Counted from the stretch's first letter, positions 36,305 through 45,248 are shown. The stretch: 64,000 bases of DNA from JBGLNJ01 sp034434835 (GCA_034434835.1 DAOTXX010000071.1:1-64000); one strand, 5' to 3'. Made by a program: numbers and translations. The notes: generated from the letters alone by a model not told the origin.

Positions 36305-36561
36305 AATCGCCTTAGCTGTTCGAGCGCTTCCAGGTCCTGCTCATATTCGTCCACGTCGTAGTGGATGGAGATGCCTCGACTTCCCAACAACTGAACAAAC
36401 TGCCAGAGCCTCATGTCGGCCAGTTGGCGAGCCTTGCCCAGTGAGAGCTTGTTCTGCTCGAACAGATGCACGGCCAACTCGATCCTTAGCTGCTGTGGAG
36501 TCAGACGTGCTGCGTGGAGCACATCGGCCAGGGTTTCCTGATCCAAAACGGGAACACTCAT
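36301..36561 (-). CDS. UPF0175-family antitoxin
   Basis: The 86-aa protein matches UPF0175, with ELAVHLFEQNKLSLGKARQLADMRLWQFVQLLGSRGI giving the conserved helix-turn-helix-like core, and ending ELEQLRRL-like (LEALEQLRRL). Such proteins pair with DUF3368 PIN toxins. A palindrome in its leader (36584-36605) may be its operator. GAGG with short spacing precedes the ATG. Confidence 0.8.
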   Translation of the reverse strand: MSVPVLDQETLADVLHAARLTPQQLRIELAVHLFEQNKLSLGKARQLADMRLWQFVQLLGSRGISIHYDVDEYEQDLEALEQLRRL

Positions 36562-36583
36562 GTTGACCTCTTTGCTGTCTGCT

Positions 36584-36605
36584 CACACCGTAAGCACACG
36601 GTGTG
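36584..36605 (-). promoter_or_regulatory. Putative operator of the PIN/UPF0175 pair
   Basis: CACACCG and CGGTGTG are separated by 8 nt, about 25 nt before the antitoxin ATG. On the minus strand a TATAAT box lies upstream at 36628-36633, directly after the T-tract of the next operon's terminator. Confidence 0.45.
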
Positions 36606-36637
36606 GCGTGATGCGTTGTGGCTACCAATTATACAAT

Positions 36638-36661
36638 AAAAAAGCCCGCGCGACGGCGGGC
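36638..36661 (-). terminator. Terminator of the CoA-transferase gene
   Basis: A GCCCGC/GCGGGC stem followed by TTTTTT on the minus strand, about 30 nt past the stop codon. It matches 35759-35782 except for one loop base. Confidence 0.8.
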
Positions 36662-36690
36662 CTGGCTTGCGCCTTGCGACCTGCGACCTG
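36661..36690. repeat. Heptamer repeat tract
   Basis: TTGCGCC, TTGCGAC, CTGCGAC and CTGTTAC follow with a 7-nt period directly after the CoA-transferase stop. Confidence 0.5.
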
Positions 36691-37998
36691 TTACAGGTAT
36701 TTCAGCTCACGCGCCGCCTTTTCCAATTCCTCGCGGAACTGCGGATGCGCCACGTCAATTAACGCACGCGCCCGTTGGCGGATCGTCTTGCCGTACAGAT
36801 CGGCGATCCCGTATTCGGTGATGACATAGTGAACGTGGTTGCGCGTCGTCACCACGCCTGCGCCTTGCTTGAGCATCGGCACGATCTTGCTCACAAGCTG
36901 CCCCTTGATCGTCGCTGCGCTGGGCATGCCGATGATCGGCTTGCCACCTTTGGAGCGGCTCGCGCCATAGATAAAATCCACCTGCCCGCCCACGCCGCTA
37001 TACAGGCGCGGGCCAATCGAGTCCGCGCAGACCTGGCCGGTCAGGTCCACCTCGATGGCCGAGTTGATGGCGACCATGCGATCGTTCTGCGCGATACGAA
37101 AGGGATCATTCACGTATTCGGTCGGGTGAAGCTCGACGACGGGGTTATCGTGGACAAAGTCATACAGGCGCTGCGTCCCCAGCATGAATCCCGCAACAAT
37201 CTTGCCGGGATGCAGTGTCTTTTTCTCGCCATTGATGATGCCGCGCTCCACCAGGTCAATCACACCATCGGAGAACAACTCGGTGTGAATGCCCAGGTCT
37301 TTCTTTTCCCCCAAGAACGTCAATACCGCATCCGGGATACCGCCGATGCCCATCTGCATCGTCGAGCCGTCTTCGATCAGGCTGGCGCAATAGTAGCCGA
37401 TCTTGCGCTCGATCTCGGTAATGTCCCCCATGCGATGCTCGGGCAATTGATACGACACCGGCACGATGTGCGTCAGCTTGGAGACATGGATAAAGCTATC
37501 ACCCAGCGTGCGCGGCATCCGATCGTTGACTTCGGCGATGACGATCCGGGCCGTCTCGGCAGCCGTCTTGGTCACGCCCACTTCGACGCCGAAACTGCAA
37601 AAGCCATGCTCGTCCGGCGGACTGACCTGGATGAGCGCCACATCCAGAGGCAGGATGCCGCTGCGGAACAGGCCAGGGATTTCAGAAAGGAAACACGGTG
37701 TGAAATCGGCGCGGCCGTCGTTGACCGCCTGGCGGACATTCGCGCTGATGAACAGTGTGTTCACCCGAATGTATTTTTCCATTCCCGGCGCAACGTAATC
37801 GGCACTCCCCACCGTCAGCACCTGGATGATCTCGATAGGATGTTCATAGTGGGGCGCGTAATCCACCAGCGCCGCCATCACACGCTGCGGCACCGAGCAG
37901 TTACCGGTGAGAAACACCCGCATCCCATCCTGGATCGCTCTCGCCGCCCTATCTGCGGTCGTGAGCCGGCTTTGGTAAAGTTGCATCCATCCGTTCAT
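36691..37998 (-). CDS. Acetyl-CoA hydrolase/4-hydroxybutyrate CoA-transferase family protein
   Basis: The 435-aa enzyme belongs to the acetyl-CoA hydrolase/transferase family, which moves CoA between acyl groups. Features are VFLTGNCSVPQ (CoA site), ISPPDEHGF-like QVSPPDEHGFCSFG, MGIGGIPDAV, the NSAIEVDLTGQV segment with the catalytic Glu, SGVGGQVDF and the C-terminal ITEYGIADLYG. ATG 37998 is used; upstream open frame has no similarity. It is 23 nt after alanine dehydrogenase, so both are likely co-transcribed. Donor and acceptor cannot be told from sequence. Confidence 0.88.
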   Translation of the reverse strand: MNGWMQLYQSRLTTADRAARAIQDGMRVFLTGNCSVPQRVMAALVDYAPHYEHPIEIIQVLTVGSADYVAPGMEKYIRVNTLFISANVRQAVNDGRADFTPCFLSEIPGLFRSGILPLDVALIQVSPPDEHGFCSFGVEVGVTKTAAETARIVIAEVNDRMPRTLGDSFIHVSKLTHIVPVSYQLPEHRMGDITEIERKIGYYCASLIEDGSTMQMGIGGIPDAVLTFLGEKKDLGIHTELFSDGVIDLVERGIINGEKKTLHPGKIVAGFMLGTQRLYDFVHDNPVVELHPTEYVNDPFRIAQNDRMVAINSAIEVDLTGQVCADSIGPRLYSGVGGQVDFIYGASRSKGGKPIIGMPSAATIKGQLVSKIVPMLKQGAGVVTTRNHVHYVITEYGIADLYGKTIRQRARALIDVAHPQFREELEKAARELKYL

Positions 37999-38021
37999 AT
38001 TGGTTTCCTTGTGGCGAAAGA

Positions 38022-39110
38022 TCAGGCGCGCATGGCCTCGGCCAGAACCTGATTGACGATTTGTCCACCGCGCGTGGCGACGCCGCGCATCAATTCGGGA
38101 CAGGCTTTGAGCGTCGCCTCCAGCCCTTGCCGGGCGATCTGCTGGACGTAGGGCCAGATCGCGTTGTTGAGCGCGTGCGTGGCTGTACGCCCCACGACAC
38201 CGGTCATGTTCGGCACGCAATAATGAATAACATCCTCTTCGACAAAGGTCGGCGTGCCATGAAAGGTTGGCCGCGAAGTCTCGACGCAGCCACCCTGGTC
38301 AATCGCCACGTCCATGATGAGCGAGCGTGGACGCATCGAGGCGACCATCTCGCGTGTGACCAGCACAGGCGTACGCGCGCCGGGCACGAGCACCGCGCCG
38401 ATCAGCACATCCGCAAACTTGACGACCTTGCGAATGTTGAAGGCATGGCTCATCATCGTTATGGCGCGGCCTGAAAACAGTTCATCCAGACGCCTGAGCT
38501 TGGCCCAGTCATGATCCAAGACATAGACGCTCGCCCCGGCACCCAGGAAAGCGCGCGCCGCTTCCGTCCCCAACGTCCCCGCGCCCAAGATGACGACTTC
38601 GGCGGGCGGCACGCCAGGCACGCCGCCCAGCACAATGCCCTTGCCGCCCCGGTCATTCTGCAATAACGTGGCCGCGACGTGTGGGCACATCCGCCCGGCC
38701 AACTGGCTCATCGGCCCCAAGATCGGCAGCGTACCGTCGCTCTGTTCCACCGTCTCGTAAGCGATGGCCGTGACGCGCCGCTTGAGCAGCAAGTCCACCT
38801 TATCGCGGCGAGCGGCGGCCAGGTGCAAAAAGCCCATCACCACCTGATCGCTCTGCATCCACTCGAACTCTTCAACGGTGGGCCGGGCGACCTTGAGGAC
38901 AAGTTCAGCACGGCCATACACCTCTTCGCCGGAATAGACGATGCGCGCCCCGGCCTTTTCATAGTCCTGATCGGAAAAGCCTGCACCCAGGCCCGCGCCC
39001 AACTCGACGTAGCAGGTGTGACCTTCGGAGGCCAGCAATTCGACGCCTGCTGGCGTCAATCCCACCCGGCTGTCATATTGTCTCCGCTCACGCGGCACCC
39101 CAATGTCCAT
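38022..39110 (-). CDS. ald: Alanine dehydrogenase
   Basis: The 362-aa enzyme interconverts alanine and pyruvate with NAD. N-terminal GVPRERRQYDSRVGLTPAGV matches the family, as do FLHLA (catalytic His), VILGAGTLGTEAAR (about 170, nucleotide site), MDVAIDQGGCVETSRPT (catalytic Asp) and NMTGVVGRTATHALNN. The usual VKVKEP motif reads LKVARP, so the Lys is kept and the Glu lost. GGAGG precedes the ATG. It is probably co-expressed with the CoA-transferase. Confidence 0.9.
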   Translation of the reverse strand: MDIGVPRERRQYDSRVGLTPAGVELLASEGHTCYVELGAGLGAGFSDQDYEKAGARIVYSGEEVYGRAELVLKVARPTVEEFEWMQSDQVVMGFLHLAAARRDKVDLLLKRRVTAIAYETVEQSDGTLPILGPMSQLAGRMCPHVAATLLQNDRGGKGIVLGGVPGVPPAEVVILGAGTLGTEAARAFLGAGASVYVLDHDWAKLRRLDELFSGRAITMMSHAFNIRKVVKFADVLIGAVLVPGARTPVLVTREMVASMRPRSLIMDVAIDQGGCVETSRPTFHGTPTFVEEDVIHYCVPNMTGVVGRTATHALNNAIWPYVQQIARQGLEATLKACPELMRGVATRGGQIVNQVLAEAMRA

Positions 39111-39163
39111 AATGTCCTCCGTGATCTAGTGCGATAGCGCAATATCGGCGATCTGATTACGGG

Positions 39164-39643
39164 CTATCGGGCCGAGAGGTGCTGTGCGCGCACAAGCAGG
39201 ACCGGGCAACTCGAGGCGCGCAGCACGCGGTCAGCCACGCTGCCATACGCCCAACGCGCCAGTCCCGATCGGCCATGCGTGCACATGGCGATCAGATCGA
39301 TCTTGTTCTCGGCTGCATAGGCCAGGATTGCTTCGGCAGACGATCCAAAGCGAACGACGCAAGTTACCTCCGCGCCGACCTGCTGCAGGTCCCGGGCAAC
39401 GCTCTTGAGATAGTTGGTCAACTCAGTTTCGATGCGCTTGCGCTCGGCCTCTTCGTCGGCCAGTTGCTCGCGGCTCACGTACAGCGGATAGAGCATGAGA
39501 GAGGCCATTGTATTGTCAACGATCGGCGCAACCGAAAGCAGATGAATCTTGGCGCTCCGGCACTCGACAATGGCCTTGACATGCGGAAGCACCTGTTCAG
39601 CCACCGACGAACCATCCAGCGGAATCAGGATATTGCCAACCAT
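39164..39643 (-). CDS. Universal stress protein (UspA family)
   Basis: The 159-aa protein starts ILIPLDGSSVAEQVLPH and ends with an ATP-loop pattern CTHGRSGLARWAYGSVADRVLRASSCPVLLVR, standard for Usp domains. ATG 39643 follows AGGAGG with 5-nt spacing. The domain is single. It lies 53 nt before the alanine dehydrogenase gene, same strand. Confidence 0.9.
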   Translation of the reverse strand: MVGNILIPLDGSSVAEQVLPHVKAIVECRSAKIHLLSVAPIVDNTMASLMLYPLYVSREQLADEEAERKRIETELTNYLKSVARDLQQVGAEVTCVVRFGSSAEAILAYAAENKIDLIAMCTHGRSGLARWAYGSVADRVLRASSCPVLLVRAQHLSAR

Positions 39644-39763
39644 CTCGGCCTCCTGTTCGCAGAGAGCAATCATACCCCACCGTCACAGCCATGCGGCAGT
39701 GGCAAATGTCGCATTTATAACGGATATTCGTCATAGTGTCCATGTACACCAGCCTGTGCCGCT

Positions 39764-40648
39764 CTACCAGGAGCCAGTCGCCCCGGTGGCCCTGGCGCGC
39801 AAGTCCATCAACTCGGCTTCATGCGCCCGCGCAGCAGCGATGCCAGCCTCCAGACACTCGTCCAGGTGATGCAGGTCGAACAGGCCCACATGGCCGACCG
39901 CCGGGCAGAGCATCAGATCGGGAGGGCACTGGGCGAGCTTGTCTCGCACGTGCCCATCCTGCATGATCGCAATCGCGCGTTCGACAACGGCCCAGATCGT
40001 GAGGGTGCGGCTGCGAGCCATGATCTGTTGAAGAAACGACTCGGCCAGGTTGCTGGCCAGATGCGGCTTCTGAAACAGTGCATCGCGATGCGCCGTCACG
40101 TGACTGGCAATCACATAGTCCGCGCCCAAACGGCGCGCTACATCGAACGGGACATTGTTGAGCGCGCCACCATCAATCAGATAGCGTCCGTCGCGGAGCA
40201 CAGGCGCAAACAGACCCGGAAAAGCCGATGTCGCCAGCAAGGCATCTATCAACCGGCCAGAATCGAGGATGACCTCTTCCTCAGACTCTAAATCCACCGC
40301 CATGACTGCCAGCTTGCGCGGAAGCTGTTCAAAGGTCACATCTCCGACGACGCTTTCCAGCCAGCGGACGACCTTGTTCCTGCCGATCAATCCCAGGGGG
40401 CTTGGCTCGCGCGCAGCAAAGATGGTCAGCCCGGTCGCGCGGATGCACTCTTCGATGCGTGCCGCGCTCAGACCGGCGGCGTACAGCGCACCAATGATGC
40501 CCCCCATGCTGGCACCGGTGATAATGTCAGCCTGGATATCGAGTTGCTCAAGGGCATAGAGGACACCAATGTGCGCCAAACCTTTGGCGCCCCCACCGCC
40601 TAAGGCAAGACCGATCTTGGGCATAGGTTTTGCGATTGGTCCCATCAT
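39764..40648 (-). CDS. Patatin-like phospholipase
   Basis: The 294-aa protein has the oxyanion loop LGGGGAKGLAHIG (about 16), nucleophile GASMGG (about 45) and catalytic Asp in LIDGGALNNVP (about 160). It fits the RssA/NTE-like patatin family of serine lipid hydrolases. Two adjacent ATGs exist at 40648/40645; an internal ATG at 40624 would also keep the domain. No ribosome binding site is obvious. Confidence 0.88.
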   Translation of the reverse strand: MMGPIAKPMPKIGLALGGGGAKGLAHIGVLYALEQLDIQADIITGASMGGIIGALYAAGLSAARIEECIRATGLTIFAAREPSPLGLIGRNKVVRWLESVVGDVTFEQLPRKLAVMAVDLESEEEVILDSGRLIDALLATSAFPGLFAPVLRDGRYLIDGGALNNVPFDVARRLGADYVIASHVTAHRDALFQKPHLASNLAESFLQQIMARSRTLTIWAVVERAIAIMQDGHVRDKLAQCPPDLMLCPAVGHVGLFDLHHLDECLEAGIAAARAHEAELMDLRARATGATGSW

Positions 40649-40725
40649 TCAGATATACAACAACGAGGCCCCCGATGTCGAGCGCCTCGTATACCTCTCG
40701 CAACGGACGGATCTCCGCTCCCGGC

Positions 40726-41274
40726 TTATCGGAGTTGCGCGCGCGCCGCCTCCGCGCCCTTCCAAAGTGCCTGTTTATTGCCGTCCAGCAGCTTGCGCGC
40801 TTTAGCCGGCAGGTGCTCATCCAACGCCTTGCTCACGGACTCGAGCGCAACAGCCCGAGTGGCCTCCAGCAGCGCACCCAGCAGGACGACATTGGCCATT
40901 TTGGCGCTGCCCGCTTCTCCCGCCAATTCGCTGGCCTGGATTTCGATGACGGTGATGTCCTTACGCTGGGCCGGCCGGGCGATGAGCGAGCGGTTGACGA
41001 CCAGCACTCCCCCGGGCTTGACGAGCGGTTCGTACTTGTCCATCGAGGGATTGTTGAGCACAATGGCCGAAGTAGGGTTGCGGATGATCGGCGAGCCGAT
41101 CTCTTCGTCGGAGACGATGACCGTGCAGTGCGCCGTGCCACCGCGCATCTCCGGGCCGTAGGAAGGGATCCAGGTGACGTGCTTGTCTTCCTCCAGCGCC
41201 GCGTAGGCCAGCAATTGCCCGGCAAACAGCGCCCCTTGTCCACCAAAACCGGAAAAGATCATTTCGTGTTGCAT
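40726..41274 (-). CDS. 2-oxoacid:ferredoxin oxidoreductase gamma subunit
   Basis: The 182-aa subunit begins IFSGFGGQGALFAGQLLAYAA and contains SYGPEMRGGTAHCTVI, both diagnostic for the gamma subunit of KorC/VorC type. It is the last gene of a four-gene minus-strand operon, D-A-B-C. A heptamer repeat fills the 108-nt gap after the beta subunit. Confidence 0.9.
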   Translation of the reverse strand: MQHEMIFSGFGGQGALFAGQLLAYAALEEDKHVTWIPSYGPEMRGGTAHCTVIVSDEEIGSPIIRNPTSAIVLNNPSMDKYEPLVKPGGVLVVNRSLIARPAQRKDITVIEIQASELAGEAGSAKMANVVLLGALLEATRAVALESVSKALDEHLPAKARKLLDGNKQALWKGAEAARAQLR

Positions 41275-41283
41275 GTCAGCTAC

Positions 41284-41382
41284 CTTGTTATCAGTGATCC
41301 GTTATCAGTGATCAGATGTCCAGGGACCAGTTGTCCATTGCTGATCGCCAATTACTGATCACTGGCTACTGCTCACCGATCA
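41284..41382. repeat. Heptamer repeat tract between kor genes
   Basis: GTTATCA/GTGATCC units repeat with 7- and 14-nt period, then decay into GATCAC variants. The gap is almost entirely repeat. Confidence 0.6.
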
Positions 41383-42165
41383 CTAATTGACCACCAACGG
41401 CTTGACGGCATCCATCACCTTATAGTCGCCCAGCGGATAATAGGGCACCATCTTTTGCTCGATGAACTTGAGCGCATCCACAGCCGGGATGCCCCAGTTG
41501 GTCGGACAGGACGACAGAATCTCGACCATCGAAAAGCCCATCCCCTGCATCTGCACTTGGAACGCAGTCAAGAGCGCCTTTTTCGTTTTGCGGATGTTGG
41601 CAATGTCGTGGACGCTGCGGCGCACGATGTAAGCTGAGCCGGTCAACGTCGCCAAGAGTTCGGACATCCGCAGCGGATAGCCTTGCAGTTCCACATCACG
41701 CCCACTTTGCGATGAGGTGGTCACCATGCCCGGCAGCGTCGTGGGCGCCATCTGCCCGCCCGTCATCCCGTAGACAGCGTTGTTGATAAAGACGACGGTG
41801 ATGTTTTCGCCGCGCGCCGCCACGTGAACCGTCTCGCCTGTGCCGATGGCCGCCAGATCGCCATCGCCTTGATACGTGAACACGACCTTGTCGGGCTGGA
41901 CGCGCTTGATGCCGGTTGCCATGGCCGTCGCCCGGCCATGCGGCGCTTCGGCGAAATCCAGATTGAAATAGTGATAGGCGAACACCGAACAACCGACCGG
42001 CGCCACGCCGATCGTCTTACCCGCCACGCCCAGCTCTTCCAGCGCCTCGGCCACCAGCCGGTGAACGATACCGTGCGTACAGCCGGGGCAATAATGCGTC
42101 ACGGCTTCGGCCATTGGCGCGGGCCGCTTGAACACCACTTCTTCTCGCATCATTTGCGCGCTCAT
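41383..42165 (-). CDS. 2-oxoacid:ferredoxin oxidoreductase beta subunit
   Basis: The 260-aa subunit binds thiamine pyrophosphate: HYCPGCTHGIVHRL near residue 25, GDGDLAAIGTGETVHVAARGENITVVFINN (about 98-125) with the GDG motif, and YGMTGGQMAPTT. It forms the catalytic core with the alpha subunit, oxidatively decarboxylating a 2-oxoacid to acyl-CoA with ferredoxin. It starts 10 nt after the alpha stop. Confidence 0.93.
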   Translation of the reverse strand: MSAQMMREEVVFKRPAPMAEAVTHYCPGCTHGIVHRLVAEALEELGVAGKTIGVAPVGCSVFAYHYFNLDFAEAPHGRATAMATGIKRVQPDKVVFTYQGDGDLAAIGTGETVHVAARGENITVVFINNAVYGMTGGQMAPTTLPGMVTTSSQSGRDVELQGYPLRMSELLATLTGSAYIVRRSVHDIANIRKTKKALLTAFQVQMQGMGFSMVEILSSCPTNWGIPAVDALKFIEQKMVPYYPLGDYKVMDAVKPLVVN

Positions 42166-42175
42166 TCCAATCCTC

Positions 42176-43264
42176 CTACGCCATCACCATCTCTTCACGA
42201 GGTTCCGATTTCAACTCGTCGTTCAGCTCGCGGATCACTCGGAACACTTCGTCCGGCAGCGGAACGATCCCTCCCATCCGCCCATAGAACTGCACCGGGC
42301 AACGACCTTCGACCGCCAGCCTGACATCCTCCACCATCTGCCCGGCGCTCATTTCGACGGTCAAGATGCCATACACCTGTTCGGCCAGCTCCATGATGCG
42401 CGCCGACGGGAACGGCCACAGGGAAATCGGCCGAAGCAGGCCGACCCGAATGCCCTCGGCGCGCGCCATCTTCATCGCCGTGTAGCACACGCGCCCCATG
42501 GTCCCGTACGCGATGAGCAACAGCTCGGCGTCTTCCGTCATAAACTCTTTCCAGCGCACCTCGTTTTGCCGGATAAGGTTGAGCTTGGCCTGCAAGCGCA
42601 GGTTGAGCTGCTCCATCTGCACCGGGTCAAGATAGATCGAAGTGATGATGTTCTTGGGCCGATTGTTAGCGCCCGTGAGCGCCCAACCGGGCCGCTGCCG
42701 GGTGAGCGGACGCATCGGGGGCAGCTCGGCCGGTTCCATCATCTGGCCCAGGGCGCCATCGGTGACGACGTACGCCAACGTCCGATATTTTTCGGCCAAC
42801 TCAAACGCCAGCACCGTCAGGTCCACGGCTTCCTGGATCGTCGAAGGGGCCAGACAGATCGCCTTGAAATCGCCGTGCCCCCCGAACTTGACCAGTTGAT
42901 TGTAGTCGCCTTGTGAAGGTTGAATATTACCCAGCCCCGGCCCCACACGCATCACGTCCACCAGCACCGCAGGCACTTCGGAACCGGCGATATAGCTCAG
43001 CCCTTCCTGCATCAAACTGATGCCGGGGCTGGATGAACTGGTCATGGCGCGCGCGCCTGTGCACGCCGCGCCATAGACCATATTGATCGCCGCCAGTTCC
43101 GATTCGGCCTGGATGAACGCGCGGCCCAACTCCGGCATCCGCCTGGACATGTATTCCAGCAGTTCCGTCTGCGGGGTAATCGGATAGCCAAAGTAAGCCT
43201 CACACCCGGCGCGAACCGCTGCTTCGGCTATGGCTTCGTTGCCTTTCCAGAGTTCCTTGGCCAT
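42176..43264 (-). CDS. 2-oxoacid:ferredoxin oxidoreductase alpha subunit
   Basis: The 362-aa subunit shows GYPITPQTELLEYMSRRMPE, TSSSSPGISLMQEGLSYIAGSEVPAVLVDVMR and the C-terminal MSAGQMVEDVRLAV, matching the VorB/KorA alpha chain. The relation to VorB (3-methyl-2-oxobutanoate) and KorA (2-oxoglutarate) is close, so the substrate is unresolved. The nearby isobutyryl-CoA mutase-like gene would suit branched-chain oxoacids. Confidence 0.9.
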   Translation of the reverse strand: MAKELWKGNEAIAEAAVRAGCEAYFGYPITPQTELLEYMSRRMPELGRAFIQAESELAAINMVYGAACTGARAMTSSSSPGISLMQEGLSYIAGSEVPAVLVDVMRVGPGLGNIQPSQGDYNQLVKFGGHGDFKAICLAPSTIQEAVDLTVLAFELAEKYRTLAYVVTDGALGQMMEPAELPPMRPLTRQRPGWALTGANNRPKNIITSIYLDPVQMEQLNLRLQAKLNLIRQNEVRWKEFMTEDAELLLIAYGTMGRVCYTAMKMARAEGIRVGLLRPISLWPFPSARIMELAEQVYGILTVEMSAGQMVEDVRLAVEGRCPVQFYGRMGGIVPLPDEVFRVIRELNDELKSEPREEMVMA

Positions 43265-43318
43265 TCACAACCCTCCGATTGGAGTGATGAAAACGCCCTG
43301 CGATTGCTCACAGGGCCA

Positions 43319-43567
43319 TTAAGCCGGCACGGCTACCACCTGCTTGACGGGGACCTCACGGTAGACCGTGATTACCACATCCGGACATACCAGCGCGCAT
43401 AAGGTACAGCCGGTGCACTCGTGGTCCGGGTCCACCAGTTGCGCCGGGCGGTAGCCCCGCGCGTTAAAATAATCTGACATGTGAATGATCCCTTTGGGGC
43501 ACACCGAGGTACACAACTCACATCCCTTGCAGCGTTCCTCCGCAATCTCGATCCGTCCCTTCGCCAT
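43319..43567 (-). CDS. Ferredoxin-like delta subunit of the 2-oxoacid oxidoreductase
   Basis: The 82-aa protein carries two [4Fe-4S] sites, CKGCELCTSVCPKG (about 13) and CTGCTLCALVCPD (about 50). It passes electrons from the TPP core to free ferredoxin. It opens the korDABC-like operon, with GAGGAGG before the ATG and a promoter about 220 nt upstream. Confidence 0.92.
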   Translation of the reverse strand: MAKGRIEIAEERCKGCELCTSVCPKGIIHMSDYFNARGYRPAQLVDPDHECTGCTLCALVCPDVVITVYREVPVKQVVAVPA

Positions 43568-43796
43568 CGTTCCTCCTCATCTTCCACAGTCAGGGGTTAC
43601 CAGCACATCACGATGCCAGACTCAAAATTCTTACGGAATAAAGATACACTACCTGGATACCTGCCTTCCAGTGCCAGATGTCATCACCAGAGCGCGACAA
43701 AGGTCATTCAAGCCTCTAGCTAAATTTCAAAAGGACTCTGGCGTCTGGTCGGAGGCAGACCGCCATGCCAACTGGGGGAACCGAGTACCGCGAAAA

Positions 43797-43824
43797 ATTA
43801 TAGCACTATGAAGGTGGAAAGCAA
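43797..43824 (-). promoter_or_regulatory. Promoter of the korDABC-like operon
   Basis: On the minus strand TTGCTT and TATAAT are 16 bp apart. The predicted leader of about 220 nt is long and could carry regulation. Confidence 0.6.
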
Positions 43825-43855
43825 GTAACCTATTGCTCTGAGCAGGTTCGACAAC

Positions 43856-43998
43856 GTAACTACTCAGACGTCATTGCGAGGAGGCCCGCGAAGCGGGCCG
43901 ACGAAGCAATCTCAGCGATCGGAGCACAGAGATTGCTTCGCCTGCCTTCGGCAGGCTCGCAATGACAGCATGTGCGGTAGACTGGGCTGAGTAGTTAC
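43856..43998. repeat. Composite nested inverted-repeat element
   Basis: Outer arms GTAACTACTCAG and CTGAGTAGTTAC (12 bp, perfect) surround a complete REP-like element (43870-43966) whose arms are GTCATTGCGAG and CTCGCAATGAC. The outer arms resemble those at 59313-59385. Confidence 0.75.
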
Positions 43999-44025
43999 TT
44001 GACAACCATAGTGAGAGGATTTCGT

Positions 44026-45207
44026 TCAATACACGAACTCGCGGATGTCATAGGTGGCAAATTTGGGTCGTGAACCGGGGAACTCGAGTCGGGCTTCGAT
44101 GGCGCGTCGCTGCGCGCGCATCTGCTCGACGGATAGCGACTCGATCTGATCACGCTCCGCGATCTGACCATAGGGCTGGCCCGGCATAGCCACGAACTCG
44201 GAAAAATAGATCAGGTCGCCTGTGCCCAGTCCCATCGCGTTGATCGCCTCGATAGTGTCCCGCACGTGCCCTTTGCTGAACCTGGCGCCCCCGGCGCCCA
44301 ACAACACGATCACACAGACGCTCACTCCTCCCTGTTTCATCGCATGCACCCCTTCGACGGCATCGGCGGCGTGGCCTGGCTTGCGCAACCATTCCAGCAG
44401 CGCATCGTGTCCGCTTTCCAGACCCACATAAACACGCCTCAGTCCCAATGAGGCAAGCTCAGCGTAATCGTCGGCCGATTTTTTGCGACCGGAGAATCCA
44501 TCGAGGAACGCAAAGAGGGGCCGCTCTTCGCCTTGGTCTCTTAAAACCTGCAGCAATTTGGCCAGTTGCTTTTGCGGTATGACCAGCGCATTGGCATCGG
44601 CCAGGAAAATTCCTCGACGAAGCGCCAGAGACTCGCCCATATACTCGCGCACCGCGGCAATGTGCGCGCGAAACTCGGCGGGGGATTTGATGCGAAAGGG
44701 CCGATCACGGTAGAACGTGCAAAACGTGCACGTGTTGAACGAACACCCTTCGGTCAGTTGAAGAACGAGCGCCAGGTATTGATCGGGGGGAAGAATGCCG
44801 ATCGGCTTGTAGACTTTTAAAAAACGGGCCGCATCGTCGCGAGCCACGCGCGCCGTGAAATGACTGGCGCGTTCAAGGAGCGTGGCAAGCTCTTGCCGGA
44901 CAGACGGAACAGCATCGAAGGTCGCGTCACCCAGGTCGTTCATCAGCCTGGCCGCGCGGTTCACGACGAGCGCTGCCTCACTGCTCCAGAGGCGCTGACG
45001 CCGACGCTGCCCGCCCTCTGTCCGCTTGGCGAGGATGCCACCGTCCAGCCCGCGTCGAAAGGTGACACCGTGAAAGAACGCGCTCCACAGTCGGCCTGCG
45101 CGGTCGTAGGCCAGCACGGTCTGCTCGTCCAAGGCCACCGTCAGTGAACCGGGTTGCAGATTGAGCGTGGCGGTCCGGCCATCACGCATCACGGCGCGGA
45201 GGATCAT
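44026..45207 (-). CDS. Radical SAM protein of unknown substrate
   Basis: The 393-aa protein has a cluster motif C-x4-C-x2-C in TEGCSFNTCTFC (about 152-160), a spacing found in several radical SAM groups. It is followed by FLADANALVI, VYVGLESGHDALLEWL and VIVLLGAGG, the expected SAM-barrel strands. About 140 residues precede the barrel and contain no recognised domain. Homologues with HutW/coproporphyrinogen-oxidase-like annotation exist, but the reaction is unknown. GTG/ATG start at 45207 is the first of the frame. Confidence 0.8.
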   Translation of the reverse strand: MILRAVMRDGRTATLNLQPGSLTVALDEQTVLAYDRAGRLWSAFFHGVTFRRGLDGGILAKRTEGGQRRRQRLWSSEAALVVNRAARLMNDLGDATFDAVPSVRQELATLLERASHFTARVARDDAARFLKVYKPIGILPPDQYLALVLQLTEGCSFNTCTFCTFYRDRPFRIKSPAEFRAHIAAVREYMGESLALRRGIFLADANALVIPQKQLAKLLQVLRDQGEERPLFAFLDGFSGRKKSADDYAELASLGLRRVYVGLESGHDALLEWLRKPGHAADAVEGVHAMKQGGVSVCVIVLLGAGGARFSKGHVRDTIEAINAMGLGTGDLIYFSEFVAMPGQPYGQIAERDQIESLSVEQMRAQRRAIEARLEFPGSRPKFATYDIREFVY

Positions 45208-45248
45208 CGCCCAGCCTCCAGACTAGCAGCGCAGCGGATCCGTGCCTC

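Larger units (their letters stand above)
43568..44025. other. Intergenic region with kor leader/promoter and a composite repeat
   Basis: No gene is supported; small open frames are shadows of the repeat. It contains a roughly 220-nt kor leader, the kor promoter (43797-43824) and a nested inverted-repeat element (43856-43998). Confidence 0.65.

Noticed and set aside
36775..38052. 425-aa plus-strand frame opposite the CoA-transferase
   Set aside because: Antisense of a well-conserved enzyme, His/Asp/Arg-rich as typical of such shadows.
36691..38220. Start of the CoA-transferase at 38220
   Set aside because: Residues before 37998 overlap the alanine dehydrogenase gene out of frame and are not family-like; ATG 37998 fits homologues.
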